This document shows positions 1 to 9,273 of a DNA stretch of 64,000 nucleotides, one piece after another (within the stretch, counting starts at the first letter, position 1; each line of letters opens with the position of its first letter). The notes under the pieces were generated by a model. The model was not told the origin of the DNA, did no database searches, and saw only the letters and a list, made by a program, of their open reading frames with translations. Source of the stretch: Oopsacas minuta. Taxonomy: Eukaryota > Porifera > Hexactinellida > Lyssacinosida > Leucopsacidae. Where the stretch lies: positions 248,001-312,000 of the forward strand of contig JAKMXF010000266.1 of the NCBI GenBank assembly GCA_024704765.1, in the 5' to 3' direction. A program made the position numbers and the translations under genes.

Positions 1-154
1 TGAAGAAGAACAATAATAATTGCCAAAAAATTTATTATATAAAATGCTTGAATTGTTTTCAAAATATTCAATAATCTAAAGTGTATAATTCATGTACGAT
101 TTGCTAGTAAGCCGCTGCATATTCTCAGATTTGTGAGGCGATTTGAGCTGAGAC

Positions 155-550
155 TTACTCCGGATTAATTAATTTAGTAGCGATGTCATTAATTTCTTTG
201 TGTAAAACGTGCTTTTCTGCCCTCAATTTTTGCCGAATTTTCATCAAATCATCGAGCTCATATTCGAGTGCATTCATTTCTGTCTTCATTCTGATACGAG
301 ATTCCTTGGCTGAGATGCGGTTTATGAATTTCCTCCTTTCTCTACGAATGAAATTTCTCTCTTCAACTGAGAAGCATTCATTCTCGAGCATTTTATTCAG
401 TGTTGTCGCTTTTGTATTTATCAATTTATCAATGTCGACCAGGTCGAAGAAAATCTCTGTGTCCAGGTTATTCGAGCCGTTCTTGAGGATTGTTTTAGCT
501 TTCTTGCATTTTTCATCCATATTTTTTGGTGAAATATCAATATAATCCAC
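155..550 (-). CDS. Small bZIP transcription factor
   Basis: 131-residue intronless reading frame. Residues 77-87 match the bZIP basic-region signature (N77, R78, A81, S84, R85), and the spacing is canonical: Asn, seven residues, Arg85, nine residues, then the first zipper leucine. Leucines follow at exact heptad spacing: L95, L102, L109, L116. The protein should therefore dimerise through the C-terminal coiled coil and bind DNA in the nucleus. Residues 1-60 are charged and I recognise no activation domain in them. The zipper is short (about four heptads) and the protein ends 15 residues later. The subfamily (ATF/CREB, C/EBP, Nrl/Maf-like) cannot be settled by eye. The family call is strong because the residue spacing fits exactly. 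Confidence 0.8.
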   Translation of the reverse strand: MDYIDISPKNMDEKCKKAKTILKNGSNNLDTEIFFDLVDIDKLINTKATTLNKMLENECFSVEERNFIRRERRKFINRISAKESRIRMKTEMNALEYELDDLMKIRQKLRAEKHVLHKEINDIATKLINPE

Positions 551-1260
551 TAATCAGTTCAAATTGTTTTTATATCTTGTCTAGTAGAGTAACTAACCAA
601 TCTCATGTATAGGCAGCTCGAACTAAATGTTATATTTTCATTTCCTATACTTTTATACAAGTTGTTTGTTCAGCGAACCCCACAAGACAATATTTTGCAT
701 ACATAATTAAACTAATTCAGTTTTACTGTTTACTTTATTTCTTAAGTCCGTCATCGGTTGTTTCATAAAACATTTGATGTAGAAATTGGAACATAGTGCG
801 TATTATTTGTGTCACAGTTTGATTACTATTTACTCAAAAAGAATAATATTTTCACTAGCTGTACATAATTAATATATGAAATATTTTCCTTTCGGTTGCG
901 AGATCTCACTAAGGTGATTTCCTATCATCCAAGTTTTGTTTTATTTCCACGTCATGACTCAAGGTTTTGTCAATATCAAATTTCTAAATCTCTCTGTTGG
1001 TCAATGATTATATAGAACTCCAAAATGTTTATTTAAGCTCTCGGGACATGGCCCTAGGAGATAGTTCGGTTGGTCAGTTTAAATCTTACCAACATTTAGA
1101 CTGCTAATAGAATTAGCATTAGTCAACCAGGCTAACTTTGTTTTGTAATTTTATATATTTTACCCGGCTCTATACAAGTAATTTTTATTTTACCATACGA
1201 ACAGTATATAACATTAGTGATAAATGGGAGTTTGATTCTTTAACTAAATTCTGTCTCACA
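551..1260. other. Intergenic region between divergent bZIP and sulfotransferase genes
   Basis: AT-rich, no convincing gene. It must hold the promoters of both divergently transcribed neighbours. An open frame extends the sulfotransferase upstream to 1138, but only from a non-ATG codon. Confidence 0.5.
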
Positions 1261-2508
1261 ATGCACTATCCAGATAAGATGCAGTTTCTATTGAATACTA
1301 ATTTGCAAAAACGTTCATTGGTTGTTCTCATATTATTCACTATGTTTGGGACCATTTTATTGAATTTTGATTTTGTCCGGGATTACAATTACTATTACAA
1401 CCTAACCAAATTAAAGTACAATGGAGAAATAGAAGAGATTGATAGCTTTTCAGAATACAGTAAGAATTGGGATGGAGAGATTCTTATTATCAACAATCCT
1501 AAACAGAAAGCAATTAATTTTACAGACGAATATCGCTGGAAAATGATATCAAAAGGTCTGCATCCACTCAACATAGAACATGAACGTTTGCACGATAGAC
1601 ATGATAGAATAGAGAAATATTGTAGCACATTCAAATCTCAAAGTAATGGACTATACCGATTTAATGGATACTATTCTATGCTATTCAATGACAGATTCCA
1701 GTTGCTGCAGTGTGTTATACAGAAAGTTAGCTCTTCTACCTGGGTCAGCATATTCTTAGAATTGGGAGGATTTGATAGCCAATATTTACCGGAATCACAT
1801 CCAATATGGCAAAAAATATCACTTGTGAATAATCTGGCGGATTCTAGACTACTAGCACAGAGATTCCAGACATACACCAAGTTTCTGTTAACAAGACATC
1901 CATTCGAGAGATTATTGTCTGCTTACAAAGACAAGTTCATTCTACATAGTTATGGAGATCAATTCGCATACGATATCATAGTTAAAAATTATCTATCCAA
2001 TGTTGAGGAGGATGTTATCAGACAAATGAGAGAGAAATTAAAGAGAGGGGAGAATGATTTAAACATTAATTTGAGTAATAGCACAATCAAACAAATAGCT
2101 AGATTGAATTCAGGAGCTAGAGAATTCAACATAACTTTTCTAGAATTCCTGAATTATATTATCGCTTTTGTTAAAGTTAATGAAATACATCGATTAGATT
2201 ATCATTGGGCTCCAATCACTATAGTCTGTGATCCATGTGAAGTTAGATATGATATTATTGGTAAATTCGAAACTTTGAGTGAAGATTCAGAAGCAATTCT
2301 TGATTATGTACAACCAAACAATACACAAAATCGCGTCACATTTCCCAAACGTGATCCCAAGGTTACCAATAATCTCTGTAATGAAGCATTCATGAAAATA
2401 CCTCTAAACGTGAAGAGATCTCTCTATGAGATTTATAAAGAAGACTTCATTCTGTTTGATTATGAGTATAGAGAAGAGGATGGAGAAAGCAATACATGCT
2501 CACCTTGA
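1261..2508 (+). CDS. Golgi carbohydrate sulfotransferase (HNK-1/CHST8-14 type), copy 1
   Basis: Type II membrane protein of 415 residues from the ATG at 1261; a second in-frame ATG lies at 1279. A short cytoplasmic head is followed by one hydrophobic anchor (LVVLILFTMFGTILLNF) and a lumenal catalytic domain. Family landmarks are visible: a PAPS 5'-phosphosulfate loop (QKVSSSTWVS), the 3'-phosphate motif (LLTRHPFERLLSAYKDKF) and the C-terminal block YDIIGKFETLSEDSEAIL. Such enzymes transfer sulfate from PAPS to glycan hydroxyls in the Golgi; the acceptor sugar cannot be read from the sequence. From residue 68 onward the protein matches the gene at 2942-4171 with only two residue differences, while the first 67 residues, including the anchor, are unrelated. 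The shared part is an inverted repeat. Confidence 0.85.
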   Translation: MHYPDKMQFLLNTNLQKRSLVVLILFTMFGTILLNFDFVRDYNYYYNLTKLKYNGEIEEIDSFSEYSKNWDGEILIINNPKQKAINFTDEYRWKMISKGLHPLNIEHERLHDRHDRIEKYCSTFKSQSNGLYRFNGYYSMLFNDRFQLLQCVIQKVSSSTWVSIFLELGGFDSQYLPESHPIWQKISLVNNLADSRLLAQRFQTYTKFLLTRHPFERLLSAYKDKFILHSYGDQFAYDIIVKNYLSNVEEDVIRQMREKLKRGENDLNINLSNSTIKQIARLNSGAREFNITFLEFLNYIIAFVKVNEIHRLDYHWAPITIVCDPCEVRYDIIGKFETLSEDSEAILDYVQPNNTQNRVTFPKRDPKVTNNLCNEAFMKIPLNVKRSLYEIYKEDFILFDYEYREEDGESNTCSP

Positions 2509-2510
2509 TT
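1461..2510 (+). repeat. Left arm of 1,050-bp near-perfect inverted repeat
   Basis: Covers the catalytic part of the sulfotransferase gene. It pairs without indels with 2940-3989 in inverse orientation. The only mismatches I found are two adjacent bases in the LADS/LTDS codons and one base near the stop. Homology stops abruptly at both ends. Confidence 0.9.
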
Positions 2511-2939
2511 TTACTCACTTTCAATATTTGCCTCTGATTTCACTTTACTATTATCCAAATTCTTATCACATATTGCCTAGTATATATGAATGAATGGCGT
2601 GTTTAGAATCACTGAATATTTATGTGCAAACACCTTTAACTATTAAATATTATAAAAACGTATATTAAACACGAATTCAGTGCATTGTTGCCAGAAGTTC
2701 ATGCCGAGTTCTTGTCATAAGTCAAAAGTCTACTCCAAAATCTATGAACTTTGTTCATGGCAACACTGCACGAAATACTAATAATATCAAAAGCAGTCTA
2801 GGCTTTCGTTATTTAGGGCTAGTTATGTTGTATCCGCGACTGATAATTTAATTTGGTTTATATATCACAAACTAAGATAGAGGATTTCTGAATGTAAATA
2901 TTAAGTATATGAATATAATTTTAATATAAATACTTGTAT
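2511..2939. other. Spacer of the sulfotransferase inverted repeat
   Basis: 429-bp loop between the two arms and the shared 3' flank of the two convergent genes. No gene seen. It contains a small hairpin element at about 2678-2772 and AT-rich sequence. Confidence 0.6.
2678..2772. mobile_element. Short hairpin element, possible MITE
   Basis: About 95 bp with imperfect terminal inverted repeats: the left end CAGTGCATTGTTGCCAGAAG pairs with the complement of the right end (GGCAACACTGCAC). No coding capacity. Target-site duplication is not clear, so mobility is inferred only from the ends. Confidence 0.4.
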
Positions 2940-3989
2940 AATCAAGGTGAGCCTGTATTGCTTTCTCCATCCTCTTCTCTATACTCATAATCAAACAGAA
3001 TGAAGTCTTCTTTATAAATCTCATAGAGAGATCTCTTCACGTTTAGAGGTATTTTCATGAATGCTTCATTACAGAGATTATTGGTAACCTTGGGATCACG
3101 TTTGGGAAATGTGACGCGATTTTGTGTATTGTTTGGTTGTACATAATCAAGAATTGCTTCTGAATCTTCACTCAAAGTTTCGAATTTACCAATAATATCA
3201 TATCTAACTTCACATGGATCACAGACTATAGTGATTGGAGCCCAATGATAATCTAATCGATGTATTTCATTAACTTTAACAAAAGCGATAATATAATTCA
3301 GGAATTCTAGAAAAGTTATGTTGAATTCTCTAGCTCCTGAATTCAATCTAGCTATTTGTTTGATTGTGCTATTACTCAAATTAATGTTTAAATCATTCTC
3401 CCCTCTCTTTAATTTCTCTCTCATTTGTCTGATAACATCCTCCTCAACATTGGATAGATAATTTTTAACTATGATATCGTATGCGAATTGATCTCCATAA
3501 CTATGTAGAATGAACTTGTCTTTGTAAGCAGACAATAATCTCTCGAATGGATGTCTTGTTAACAGAAACTTGGTGTATGTCTGGAATCTCTGTGCTAGTA
3601 GTCTAGAATCCGTAAGATTATTCACAAGTGATATTTTTTGCCATATTGGATGTGATTCCGGTAAATATTGGCTATCAAATCCTCCCAATTCTAAGAATAT
3701 GCTGACCCAGGTAGAAGAGCTAACTTTCTGTATAACACACTGCAGCAACTGGAATCTGTCATTGAATAGCATTGAATAGTATCCATTAAATCGGTATAGT
3801 CCATTACTTTGAGATTTGAATGTGCTACAATATTTCTCTATTCTATCATGTCTATCGTGCAAACGTTCATGTTCTATGTTGAGTGGATGCAGACCTTTTG
3901 ATATCATTTTCCAGCGATATTCGTCTGTAAAATTAATTGCTTTCTGTTTAGGATTGTTGATAATAAGAATCTCTCCATCCCAATTCTTA
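2940..3989 (-). repeat. Right arm of 1,050-bp near-perfect inverted repeat
   Basis: Reverse complement of 1461-2510 at over 99% identity. It covers the catalytic domain of the minus-strand sulfotransferase. The sharp ends and unrelated flanks indicate recent duplication or arm-to-arm gene conversion. Confidence 0.9.
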
Positions 3990-4171
3990 TTATACCCCAG
4001 CCAGTTTATATTATTTTCTTGTTTTGTTTCATGATGGTTGTAATGTTTTTCAATTTTTCTTGGTTCAAAAGTGTATATTCTACCATTATTTGATAGTTTG
4101 ATTATTATACCCAAAGGGATGACTAGTACAATTATTAAAAAGAAGAATTTTTTACTAATTACTCTGTTCAT
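2942..4171 (-). CDS. Golgi carbohydrate sulfotransferase (HNK-1/CHST8-14 type), copy 2
   Basis: 409 residues, intronless, ATG at 4171. It has its own N-terminus with a signal anchor (FFFLIIVLVIPLGIIIKL, about residues 9-26) and a different stem. From KNWDGEIL onward the catalytic domain matches copy 1 apart from Ala to Thr in the LxDSRLL segment and Cys to Gly near the C-terminus. PAPS-binding motifs QKVSSSTWVS and RHPFERLLSAYKDKF are intact, so both copies should be active. The gene converges on copy 1. Different anchors on an identical catalytic domain could change Golgi placement while keeping specificity; that is inference. Confidence 0.85.
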   Translation of the reverse strand: MNRVISKKFFFLIIVLVIPLGIIIKLSNNGRIYTFEPRKIEKHYNHHETKQENNINWLGYNKNWDGEILIINNPKQKAINFTDEYRWKMISKGLHPLNIEHERLHDRHDRIEKYCSTFKSQSNGLYRFNGYYSMLFNDRFQLLQCVIQKVSSSTWVSIFLELGGFDSQYLPESHPIWQKISLVNNLTDSRLLAQRFQTYTKFLLTRHPFERLLSAYKDKFILHSYGDQFAYDIIVKNYLSNVEEDVIRQMREKLKRGENDLNINLSNSTIKQIARLNSGAREFNITFLEFLNYIIAFVKVNEIHRLDYHWAPITIVCDPCEVRYDIIGKFETLSEDSEAILDYVQPNNTQNRVTFPKRDPKVTNNLCNEAFMKIPLNVKRSLYEIYKEDFILFDYEYREEDGESNTGSP

Positions 4172-4346
4172 TTTGTCTCTATCAAATTTTCAAAGTGATT
4201 TGTATGTTGATCTCAGTAAGCTTATGACATATATGTGCCGGTGGATTCTGAAACCAATTATCTACTTTTCTTGGCCTATACTTTACAATAGAGAATTATT
4301 AGTTATCAAGTCGTTAGTTATTTCATTGCTTCCCATTGTATTCTAG

Positions 4347-4971
4347 GAGGCCTTGATGGTACAACTTGTTTCACATTTGTAGAGCGTTATGATCCAGACT
4401 TGAATGAATGGACTACAGTAGCTCCATTAATCACTGCTAGGGGTGGGGTTGGAGTTTCTACGCTGGGTAAATATATCTATGCTGCTGGTGGAAACGACGG
4501 TACTTCGTCGCTAATGACAGTGGAGAGATTCGATCCGCACTACAACAAGTGGACATCACAGCCGCCAATGTCTAAGCGTAGAGCTGGCATAGGTTTAGCT
4601 GAGTTGAATGGATGTTTATATGCAGTGGGCGGATTCGATGATGCATCACCTCTAGATTCAGTTGAACGGCAAGTAAAACTATATTTTTTTTGTAAATTTT
4701 GATGTTACAATTGCCTATTTATAGATATGATACTCGTATGGACAGGTGGGAGCCTATCCAGTCAATGAGCACAGCTAGAGGGGGAGTTGGTGTGGCGGCT
4801 TTGGGTGGATGTTTATTTGCAGTTGGCGGTCACAATGGTAAGAATTATCTCAACACTGTTGAGTGCTACTTCCCTTCAAATGATACATGGGTTGAGATCA
4901 GCCCTATGAGAACAAGCAGAGCAGGTGCTGGTGTAGTAACCTGCCCTGCTATCATTTCCCTTTTAAAATGA
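4347..4971 (+). pseudogene. 5'-truncated kelch-repeat protein fragment
   Basis: Two exons, 4347-4668 and 4725-4971, encode about three and a half kelch repeats of KLHL type, each with the double Gly, a Tyr or Cys six residues on, and a final Trp (for example YAAGGNDGTSSLMTVERFDP then NKW). The first exon opens after a good acceptor (TTCTAG) inside a Gly codon, so an upstream exon once supplied the GG start. No BTB, BACK or ATG is found upstream; that space is filled by the minus-strand sulfotransferase copy. The intron is 56 bp and begins with GC rather than GT (CG|GCAAGT ... ATAG), and only this donor restores VERYDTRMDRW. KLHL proteins are Cul3 substrate adaptors. The first exons may be lost, or distant upstream exons may exist. 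An AATAAA lies at 5190. Confidence 0.65.
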
Positions 4972-5673
4972 CACATTAGTTCTCTATTGTGCTGGAATTC
5001 TACGGGATTTACTCTATGGTCTATTATCAGTTAATCACACACCTGATCTATTACGTCACATATTTGTATACATATGCTCATTCTTAAATGATTGGATTAA
5101 AGGTAATATTGTAAACATTGATTTTATTTATTTAATTTTCTCATTTGTTGTGTTTATATAATGACGTACATATATAATGTTACAATTGTAATAAAGCTGT
5201 TGTTTGTTCATTCTAATCATTAATGATTACATCTCTGCACTTGCTATATTATAGACTAAATATACCATATAATTCGTCTGTTACATGTTGTATCAAATTG
5301 CTCTTCACCGCATCTTGCCCTAAAAATAACTCTGAATATTAATTAGGTAGTTTTTGGCCTTTGTTGTGACCACTGAAATATCTTGAAAATTTGCTGATTA
5401 ATATTCCACTTGTTTATCCTGTCTATATTCTTGTGTTGTCTATATTCTTGTGTTGTCTATATTCTTGCGTCATAAGCTCATCTTTAAAATGACCTATAAT
5501 CAAGCCATAGCAATTCCAATATCCATAGCGTTATAGGCGGTTATATAATGTGTTGATTTGTATAAATTTCATTAACCTTCTAGAAACATTTTTAGTTTTT
5601 CACTTAATCCAGCATTTCAAAAGCTAACAACTTTTAGTACTTCAAATACAATCAGAGTTTCACTCTTTAAGCA
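4972..5673. other. Intergenic region downstream of kelch fragment
   Basis: AT-rich, no gene seen. It holds the kelch 3' flank with an AATAAA at 5190-5195, and a 17-bp tandem repeat at 5421-5470. Confidence 0.5.
5421..5470. repeat. 17-bp tandem repeat, three copies
   Basis: Unit GTCTATATTCTTGTGTT repeated head to tail at 5421, 5438 and 5455; the last copy is slightly altered (TTGCGT). Confidence 0.85.
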
Positions 5674-6747
5674 ATGACTAATGCAGTATTTGATACCATC
5701 CGATATCCAATGCAGCTCAACAGTGAGGGATATTGTGGCAACGCCATTATTTTCGTAATGTACGAATTTACAGAAACAAAGAGACGCGAAGGAGCTTTGC
5801 TTGAGTGTCGAAATCTTGAGGAATTTACAAGGAAATTGTTCTTGAAGCCATGTGTATTTATGAACGCAACGGAAGGAGAAATCCAAATGGCGCTAAATTT
5901 CATCGCAAACCCACCAGAAATTCGTCCCTCCTTCATTCCTGAAAATATCTGGCAAGCCCGTATACTACCCAACCACAAGGCTATCTTGGTAGCGATTGTC
6001 TCACACGGCAACACGAATAGCTTCCTTACGGCTGATGAGAAGCTTTTTCCCGATAACAAAATCGATTTATACTTGAATGAAACGTATTGTCCTCTAATGA
6101 GAGGCAAGCCGAAAATCATTTTCTTTAATAAATGTAGAACGGAAGCAGAAGATGTATACGAAACTATTTCCACACAGCCAAATACTACATCTCCAGTGTT
6201 TGATTCAAACGGTATGAGAGAACATGAAAATAACTTCAACGATTCTTCTACATTCAATGATTTCATCCATATATACAGTTGTTCGATGGGTACTTCCTCA
6301 CTACGCAGCAAAATTACTGGTTCATTAATTCTCTCTGCTCTTCCTGATGAATATGAATTATATGGCAGAGATAAGGAATTTCGTAAATTCCTTCAAATCT
6401 TTCGTACACGAATGATCATTAAAGTGAATAAAAAAGTTCAGAATGAACCTAAATTTGCAAATGTTACCCAATGCATTACGACTGAACACGATTCTCTATT
6501 AGGGGATATTTATTTCCCCCAGGCTGGACCAATGACAGGGTCCGATTGCGAGAGCCTAGAAGAAATGGAAGTTGAGCATCCAGTTGACCTAATTTGTCCT
6601 AAAGAGCTCTGGGAAATCTCCGATCCCTCCGATTATGCCATGGATAGCGAGATAATGCCTAAAAGCAACCGTTTACAATTCTTCCGGCGCATAAAAATGT
6701 ATGTGCGTCGCATCTTTAAACTGCTAGGCCCAAAAACTCGCGAATAA
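5674..6747 (+). CDS. Caspase-fold (C14) protein 1
   Basis: 357 residues, intronless, starting directly in the p20-like domain with no CARD or death-effector prodomain. The catalytic His lies in AIVSHGN (H111) and the Cys in KPKIIFFNKCR (C154). The usual QACRG pentapeptide is NKCRT here, but the preceding KPK and hydrophobic strand fit caspases. A p10-like segment follows (IYSCSMGTSSLRSKITGSLILSAL), resembling the substrate-loop region S.R....GS. The last 80 residues are acidic, then basic (RRIKMYVRRIFKLL). Both catalytic residues are retained, so protease activity is possible; specificity for Asp is not assured. A paralogue follows in tandem and the two share a related 3' flank, so they arose by duplication. 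Confidence 0.72.
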   Translation: MTNAVFDTIRYPMQLNSEGYCGNAIIFVMYEFTETKRREGALLECRNLEEFTRKLFLKPCVFMNATEGEIQMALNFIANPPEIRPSFIPENIWQARILPNHKAILVAIVSHGNTNSFLTADEKLFPDNKIDLYLNETYCPLMRGKPKIIFFNKCRTEAEDVYETISTQPNTTSPVFDSNGMREHENNFNDSSTFNDFIHIYSCSMGTSSLRSKITGSLILSALPDEYELYGRDKEFRKFLQIFRTRMIIKVNKKVQNEPKFANVTQCITTEHDSLLGDIYFPQAGPMTGSDCESLEEMEVEHPVDLICPKELWEISDPSDYAMDSEIMPKSNRLQFFRRIKMYVRRIFKLLGPKTRE

Positions 6748-7172
6748 ATCGGGTCTTAATCCTAGACCCAAAACCCATCCCCCCTCGAAAAATGTTCCTC
6801 CGTAGAGCCTAGTTAGTATTGTGACGTCAGAGACCTAGGCCTGGCCACCTAAGTTCGGCTTCTTTGTAATGAATCTTTAAGAGCTATTTAGTTGGTATAT
6901 TTTGTATTTTGTATTTTGCCCTTTTATATTAAATATTTATCACCGCAAGCAGTCTTTATGTAACTTTTTACAGTAATTATTAAGAGCTATATTGGGATAT
7001 TTTGGAATCTCCAAAATTCTAAAATTATACCTCTAACGCTTAAATAATTCTAGCACTAATAGGTTGCTGAATAATATTTTGTGTTAATCTTGGCATATTA
7101 CATTAACACATAGTAATAATAGAATTCTAGCTATTGATTGTCTGTGCTGCCAATACAATTACACATAGAAAT
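6748..7172. other. Spacer between caspase-fold paralogues
   Basis: No gene seen. The segment after the stop (about 6770-6860, with TGACGTCAGAGACCTAGGCC) resembles the 3' flank of the next gene (about 8690-8790), a relic of tandem duplication. Confidence 0.55.
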
Positions 7173-8657
7173 ATGCTACATAGAAGATTAGTGAATACAT
7201 ATGAAATAAATCGTTCTTGTCTTGATGGAACTTCTGGATTAGCCATTATATTCGCTTTTGATCATTTCGTTGAAGATTCTAAAAAGAGGCACGGTAGTGA
7301 AACTGAAATACAAAATTTGGAATCTTTTTTCGCTAAACTTAATCTTCGAGTTCATGTCTTCAGGAATCTAAAGCTTCCACAAATGAAACGAGCTCTTCAA
7401 GTTATAACTAATCCAGATAAATACAGGAAAGAAATAAAAAATATATCTCAGGAGATATGGAATGCACGATTGAGAGCTGATGACAATGTCAGCTTCGTAG
7501 CTATAACATCACATGGAGATAGCACACGTTTTGAACTGTCTGACGGTGAAAAGATGAGAGAAATTGATTTAGAGGAATATTTCTATGAAGATACATGTTC
7601 CATCTTAAAGAAACGCCCAAAATTATTTCTGTATAACAAATGTCGCAACTTTTCAGGGAGTAACGAGCATACTTCTTATGAGATTGCTAACACCATCGTG
7701 ACAGATGGATTGAGTAGACACAATAATATTGATATGTTGTCAATATACACATGTGCAGAAGGTGTGAAATCTCTTCGTTCTCAAAATTCTGGCTCTCTCG
7801 TTCTATCCGAATTACCAGGTGCATACGAAGAATATGGTAAAGAAGACCATATTTGTAAGTTCTTTACCAACTTGATGGATAGGTTAGTTAAAATAATCAG
7901 AGATAAAATGCGAGGAAATGAATCCTTCCCCGTGGATGTAACACAAACTATCAGTATGGAAAGAGATACCATGAAACGACATCTCTACTTTCTTTCTCCT
8001 ATACAAACTTCTGCTACCAAAGCATATACTTCTGATACGAATAAACCAATTGGTGTTCCTACATTATATGCATCTAGATCCCCTTCTAATACATCTACTA
8101 CTACTAGTCCATATAAGTCATATACTCCTAGTCCATCAAATGCATATCCGGCTAGCTCATACAATGCATCGGTTGCTAGTCCTTACGATACAAATACAGC
8201 TAGTCCATCTAATAGATATACTACTAGTCCATCTAATGGATCTACAGGAAGCCCATCTAATGCATCTACTAGTCCATCCAATAAATCTACTGCTAGTCCA
8301 TCTAATGCATCTACTAGTCCATCTAATAGATATACTACTAGTCCATCTAATGGATCTACAGGAAGCCCATCTAATGCATCTACTGCCAGTCCATCTAACG
8401 CATCTACTGCTAGCCCATCTAACGCATCTACTGCTAGTCCAAATGACTACTCTGCTGATAGTCCAGTAGGTCCACTCAACATGTCAAGTGTTAGTCTACC
8501 CAACATATCAACTGACAGTCCATCTCACCACTATACTAGTGATATTAAGTATGATGCATCTTCTCAACAATCCTATGAACACAGACCAGGGCCTATTCGT
8601 ACCAGCCATAATACGCATCGTTTTGCACCATACCCATCCAGAAACGATCAAATTTAA
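7173..8657 (+). CDS. Caspase-fold (C14) protein 2 with Ser/Pro/Asn-repeat tail
   Basis: 494 residues from the ATG at 7173; the open frame reaches back to 7134 without ATG. The first 280 residues parallel the upstream paralogue: His in AITSHGD (H114), Cys in KPKLFLYNKCR (C157), and a p10-like block (IYTCAEGVKSLRSQNSGSLVLSELP). There is no N-terminal prodomain. From about residue 290 the protein becomes a low-complexity tail with repeats of the SPSN[A/G/R/K]STA type, encoded by a 21-24-bp minisatellite at 8201-8440. The tail is rich in Ser/Thr-Pro and suits phosphorylation or O-glycosylation; its function is unknown. The paralogue lacks this tail, so it was gained after duplication. Confidence 0.72.
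   Translation: MLHRRLVNTYEINRSCLDGTSGLAIIFAFDHFVEDSKKRHGSETEIQNLESFFAKLNLRVHVFRNLKLPQMKRALQVITNPDKYRKEIKNISQEIWNARLRADDNVSFVAITSHGDSTRFELSDGEKMREIDLEEYFYEDTCSILKKRPKLFLYNKCRNFSGSNEHTSYEIANTIVTDGLSRHNNIDMLSIYTCAEGVKSLRSQNSGSLVLSELPGAYEEYGKEDHICKFFTNLMDRLVKIIRDKMRGNESFPVDVTQTISMERDTMKRHLYFLSPIQTSATKAYTSDTNKPIGVPTLYASRSPSNTSTTTSPYKSYTPSPSNAYPASSYNASVASPYDTNTASPSNRYTTSPSNGSTGSPSNASTSPSNKSTASPSNASTSPSNRYTTSPSNGSTGSPSNASTASPSNASTASPSNASTASPNDYSADSPVGPLNMSSVSLPNISTDSPSHHYTSDIKYDASSQQSYEHRPGPIRTSHNTHRFAPYPSRNDQI
8201..8440 (+). repeat. Coding minisatellite in caspase-fold gene
   Basis: Head-to-tail units of 21 or 24 bp built on AGTCCATCTAATGCATCTAC, encoding SPSNxST(A/G). About ten imperfect units. 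Frame is kept by unit lengths divisible by three. Confidence 0.85.
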
Positions 8658-9273
8658 GAAATTATTATAATAAGTGATAGCAGGTGCCCATTCACTTCCA
8701 TTCCCAACTCCTCCTTGAAAAATCCTCCTCCATAGTTAGTTAGTTAGTGCTGTGATGTCACAGATCTAAGCCTGTCTACTCAAGCGTGTTTCAATTATTC
8801 TGCGATTGTTTTTGGTAAATCTCTTTTGTATTTGTTTAAAAATGAATTATTTTTGTTATAAAGTTAAAGAAATTGAGTTGTATATATTCTCTCAAAAATA
8901 CATTTTATTATATAATGGTTGAATTATAATACCTTTGCACACTCCAATCGTGGATTGCTGGCCTAATTTTATGTCTACAAGGATTCCTTGCACAGTTTTA
9001 CAGTTGTACGTCGTACAATGGATAATGCATAATGGATTTCTAACTATTAACTGCTTCTAATTAAGAATTACAATGTAACAATAACTTCACGCTCGATTCC
9101 TGAGGAAATCTATTTTTCTTTAAGGCTTGTAATTATCTTTATTTATTAGGAGCAAAATACAATTATTAGATTAGTCAGTTTGAATTTAGCCAAATTGATG
9201 GATACAAAGCTTACAATACATAAGCTATTTACACAAGATCATATGTACTGTATCAAATAAGCTTGAGAAAATA
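8658..9273. other. Intergenic region between convergent genes
   Basis: 3' flank of the caspase-fold gene on the left (homologous to the 3' flank after 6747) and of the minus-strand MBL-fold gene on the right. No gene seen. Confidence 0.5.

Noticed and set aside
1138-1260. N-terminal extension of sulfotransferase copy 1
   Set aside because: Starts at a non-ATG codon; starting at 1261 gives a normal short head before the membrane anchor.
4071-4346. 91-codon frame upstream of kelch exon as its missing start
   Set aside because: Antisense to the sulfotransferase N-terminus and not in frame with the kelch repeats.
5667-6311. 214-codon minus-strand frame over caspase-fold gene 1
   Set aside because: Shadow of the sense gene, which has clear catalytic motifs.
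8050-8469. His/Leu-rich open frame in another phase over the caspase tail
   Set aside because: Frame-shifted reading of the 21-24-bp minisatellite; the SPSN frame continues the caspase domain.
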